A DNA stretch of 52,478 nucleotides, taken from positions 1-52,478 of the forward strand of contig NZ_JACJKY010000018.1 in NCBI RefSeq assembly GCF_016901855.1, given 5' to 3'. The notes under the pieces were generated by a model. That model was not told the origin of the DNA, ran no database searches, and saw only the letters and a list, made by a program, of their open reading frames with translations. Position 1 is the stretch's first letter, and each line of letters opens with the position of its first letter. The stretch comes from Merdimmobilis hominis. GTDB lineage: Bacteria > Bacillota > Clostridia > Oscillospirales > Ruminococcaceae. Shown here piece after piece: positions 50,478 to 52,478 of the stretch. The position numbers were made by a program, and so were the translations under genes.

Positions 50478-50510
50478 AAAAAAGAGGTACAGATTCTGTA
50501 CCTCTTTTTT
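50478..50510. terminator. Bidirectional terminator between lipoprotein and NlpC genes
   Basis: AAAAAAGAGGTACAG (50478-50492) pairs exactly with CTGTACCTCTTTTTT (50496-50510), with a 3-nt loop and T-runs on both strands. It serves the convergent lipoprotein and NlpC/P60 genes. Confidence 0.87.
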
Positions 50511-50514
50511 CTTT

Positions 50515-51312
50515 TTAAAAAATGGTTCCTGCGCAAATAAAACTCTTTAACAGATCGCCTCGATATCCTTTATCCTCTTTCCGAAAACTTCCAATACAAA
50601 CCCCATCATCCCCTGCACGCGCAGTTGCATGCAAGAATCTTGCATCTCCTAAGTAGAGTGCCATGTGTCCCGGAAAATACAGCAGATCTGCCGGTTTTGC
50701 CTGCTGCAAAGAAATGGGTTTCACAATTCCTTTTGACGGTTTGACTGCATCACGCCAGATCACTGCCCCATTTTTCAAGTAACTCATAAAACAAAGGCCA
50801 GAACAATCGATTCCGCTTGATGTCTTCCCGCCAAATTGATAGGGTGTATGAAGATAGGACATTGCAGTGCGCACCACATTCCGGCGGAAAACAGGCTCTG
50901 GTGCAATCTGTTCTGCGCGTTGTGCAAGCCAGGACGTGCGTGTATACAGAATGTCTGACATCCCTGCCGGCTGAATCTGCGACCATCCGTCCGCTGTTTC
51001 ACTCATGCAAATAAGCAGACTGCCCTGCGGCACGCTCATTTCCTGCACGCTGTCCACACGCGGCTGCTTCATCAAATGCGCACTGCGCGCCGTCACCACG
51101 CGGTTTGCAGGATATTTCCCGTCGCAAAGCGCACCGGATGAAACAAATCCGCTGTATCCATAATCGGAAGTTACCTCGCACATGCCGTTTAAAACAGCTT
51201 CTTGATTCACGATCACTTCCATTCCATAAAGAATCTCATCCTGTAAAACCGCTTCGCTTGTTGCCGAAGCATAAAGCAAAGCACTCGGGAGAAAAACGGT
51301 TGCTTTTCTCAT
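50515..51312 (-). CDS. NlpC/P60-family cell-wall hydrolase
   Basis: The 265-aa protein starts at the ATG at 51312 after GAGGGA; a longer frame upstream would overlap the preceding gene. A short N-terminal hydrophobic stretch (TVFLPSALLYASA) may be a weak signal. Residues about 30-130 look like SH3b-type repeats, and the C-terminal catalytic domain has Cys near 169 (GIDCSGLCFMSY), His near 215 (GHMALYLG) and His near 227 (FLHATARAG). Such enzymes cleave peptide stems of peptidoglycan. It lies 13 bp downstream of the membrane-protein gene in the same transcription unit. Confidence 0.83.
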   Translation of the reverse strand: MRKATVFLPSALLYASATSEAVLQDEILYGMEVIVNQEAVLNGMCEVTSDYGYSGFVSSGALCDGKYPANRVVTARSAHLMKQPRVDSVQEMSVPQGSLLICMSETADGWSQIQPAGMSDILYTRTSWLAQRAEQIAPEPVFRRNVVRTAMSYLHTPYQFGGKTSSGIDCSGLCFMSYLKNGAVIWRDAVKPSKGIVKPISLQQAKPADLLYFPGHMALYLGDARFLHATARAGDDGVCIGSFRKEDKGYRGDLLKSFICAGTIF

Positions 51313-51325
51313 GCCATTCCCTCTT

Positions 51326-52351
51326 TCACTGTTGTTTCTGCGGGAGCACCGCCTCTGTTTCAGACGTTTTTTCTTCCACAATCAGCTGTTCCCCTGCCGG
51401 CTGGATCAATTCCTCACGAATGATTGAATCCGGCGCTTCATCAATCTGCGCCTGTTCCACCAGTTCCCATCGAATCAGCGATGCATTTTCCTCTGCGGCA
51501 GGCTGTACGGAAGACTCCTCTTCCGCCGGTTCTCCGTCAGAAGGTGCATCCGTAGTCATTTCTTTCGGTTGAGAAAGCGGATCTTCCGGTTCTTCTATAT
51601 CGCGTTGCTCAGATTGCATCGTTTCTTCCGATTCCTCTTGTTTTTCTTCTATGAACAATTCTTCTGTCTCGACTTCCACACATACTGCATCAGTCAGTTC
51701 GATCACTTCATCCGATACCTGTGCACTTGTTTCAGCCTGCTGATCCTCCGGCTCGGCCGATTCGATTTCAAAAATCTGATCTGATGATTCTGCAGCTTCC
51801 GCAGATTTGACCTGATCCGGATGTAAGAATGCTTCAAGCAATGCATCGTAATATGCTCTGCGGCGCATGGTTTGTTTTTTGACCAACATCCACACCAAAC
51901 AGCCGCCGCAAATCAAAAACAATCCGCAGCCGCCTATAATCAGCGCCCATTTCACCTGCGGCTGACGCAGCCACTGCACCAGACTGCCGATGGACGCACT
52001 TTCAAACACGATGCCGCCAAGGCACTGTGAGGAATCCATATAGATGCCGCTGAGCGTCTGTGTATCATCCAAATAATAAATCGCATTGCCGTTTGTCTCA
52101 ACGACACGAACCATAGAAATTTTGCCGCCTACTTCAAGCATCAGCTTTGTTCCCGGTTTCATGTCCGCCGCATGATTCGATGCCACAAAAAAAGTCGGCG
52201 CGTCCTGATCATTCGCAACAAACGCTGTATAGCCAAACAAGGATGGCCGCTGCGATGCCGCCAGTACAAACAAACAGCACGCAATACACGCCAATCCGGC
52301 AACCAGAACGAGATTGACTGTTTTTAAAATCCGAGTGATTTTTTTCTTCAT
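51326..52351 (-). CDS. Signal-peptidase-I-like membrane protein without recognisable catalytic Ser/Lys, acidic tail
   Basis: The 341-aa protein starts at the ATG at 52351 after GGAGAAC. It has a transmembrane anchor (about 12-32), then PSLFGYTAFV and DMKPGTKLMLEV, which align with the start of ER-type (SipW-like) signal peptidases. The expected SGSMxP serine box is replaced by VASNHAADMKPG, and no catalytic Lys is seen. A second membrane segment (about 135-158) and a Glu-rich, Ser-rich tail of about 180 residues follow. I infer a catalytically dead relative or a scaffold for secretion. The NlpC/P60 gene follows 13 bp later, perhaps as part of a cell-envelope pair. Confidence 0.6.
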   Translation of the reverse strand: MKKKITRILKTVNLVLVAGLACIACCLFVLAASQRPSLFGYTAFVANDQDAPTFFVASNHAADMKPGTKLMLEVGGKISMVRVVETNGNAIYYLDDTQTLSGIYMDSSQCLGGIVFESASIGSLVQWLRQPQVKWALIIGGCGLFLICGGCLVWMLVKKQTMRRRAYYDALLEAFLHPDQVKSAEAAESSDQIFEIESAEPEDQQAETSAQVSDEVIELTDAVCVEVETEELFIEEKQEESEETMQSEQRDIEEPEDPLSQPKEMTTDAPSDGEPAEEESSVQPAAEENASLIRWELVEQAQIDEAPDSIIREELIQPAGEQLIVEEKTSETEAVLPQKQQ

Positions 52352-52376
52352 CGCTGTTCTCCTGTTTTATTTGATA

Positions 52377-52478
52377 TGATACCTAAAAAGTAGACATTAA
52401 AATATAGGACACCTTGATGTATAATAAAAGAGTCAAGGAGTTGAAGAAAAATGGGAAAATACCAGTTTAGTTACGAAG
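52377..52478 (+). mobile_element. Left end of an IS3-family insertion sequence, continues outside the window
   Basis: TGATACCTAAAAAGTAGACA with repeated GACA words (AGTAGACA, TAGGACA) looks like an IS3/IS150-group terminus. TATAAT (52420-52425) and a GGAG site precede an ATG at 52451. The element is cut by the window edge, so its right inverted repeat cannot be checked. Confidence 0.45.
52451..52478 (+). CDS. Start of IS3-family transposase OrfA (partial)
   Basis: Only nine codons are present (MGKYQFSYE). The start follows AAGGAG at a normal distance, and the sequence resembles the N-terminal leader of IS3-family OrfA proteins. The rest lies beyond the window. Confidence 0.45.

Noticed and set aside
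1-52478. tRNA, rRNA or self-targeting spacers
   Set aside because: No tRNA cloverleaf or rRNA segment was noticed, and reading the spacers against the rest of the window showed no obvious match; a computed search would be needed to be certain.

Overview
The window looks like one contig from a gut-type Clostridia (Oscillospiraceae/Ruminococcaceae-like Firmicutes). It has moderate GC, strong AGGAGG ribosome binding sites, frequent TTG/GTG starts, ICE cargo typical of Clostridia, a type I-C CRISPR system, and pyruvate phosphate dikinase and GlmU-like core genes at the right end. No rRNA or tRNA gene was seen. All calls come from reading the sequence; no database search was run.

Layout. 1-7.0 kb: debris of integrative and conjugative elements: an XRE regulator, a long GC-rich leader before a MazF/PemK-like toxin and an excisionase-like protein, an AbiEi/AbiEii toxin-antitoxin operon, and two tandem paralogous tyrosine integrases. 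7-9.7 kb: a secreted GLUG-repeat surface protein (minus) that may have lost its 3' end to the integrase element. 10-11.9 kb: a TnpV remnant, a small acidic protein and a first RNase III/dsRBD gene. 12.1-14.6 kb: a fructan/sucrose operon (GH32 hydrolase and PfkB kinase). 15-19 kb: a zinc-ribbon pseudogene and a retron-like operon (small membrane protein, reverse transcriptase with NAxxH, YVDD and VTG motifs, FRG-domain protein) bordered by broken ICE genes. 18.9-24.1 kb: PLD-helicase-DUF3427 protein, MazG-like protein and truncated HNH nuclease, then a DUF1273/SLOG gene divergent from an XRE regulator over a perfect 19-bp palindrome. 24.4-25.7 kb: a second RNase III/dsRBD paralogue. 25.9-37.4 kb: complete type I-C cas operon (cas3-cas5-cas8c-cas7-cas4-cas1-cas2), leader, and an array of 49 perfect 33-bp repeats plus one degenerate terminal repeat. 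37.4-44.5 kb: decayed ICE/prophage module (ParA, chimeric ParB, truncated SNF2 helicase fused to a DUF4268 scar) with acetyltransferase and NUDIX cargo. 44.7-52.4 kb: chromosomal-type genes (PPDK, GlmU-like acetyltransferase, AraC regulator, lipoprotein, NlpC/P60 hydrolase, a signal-peptidase-like membrane protein). An IS3-type element begins at the right edge.

How it fits together. Most of 1-44 kb is an accessory or defence island: toxin-antitoxin, retron-like RT, helicase/nuclease cluster, SLOG protein and CRISPR-Cas, built from several broken mobile elements. The two strongest leads for something undescribed are (1) the retron-type RT paired with an FRG-domain protein and a small single-span membrane protein, and (2) two RNase III-dsRBD-dsRBD paralogues whose promoters and 5' leaders are conserved. 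Those leaders fold into hairpins with compensatory changes, as expected for an autoregulated dsRNA nuclease. The middle of the two proteins has diverged strongly while the 3' ends of the genes are nearly identical DNA.
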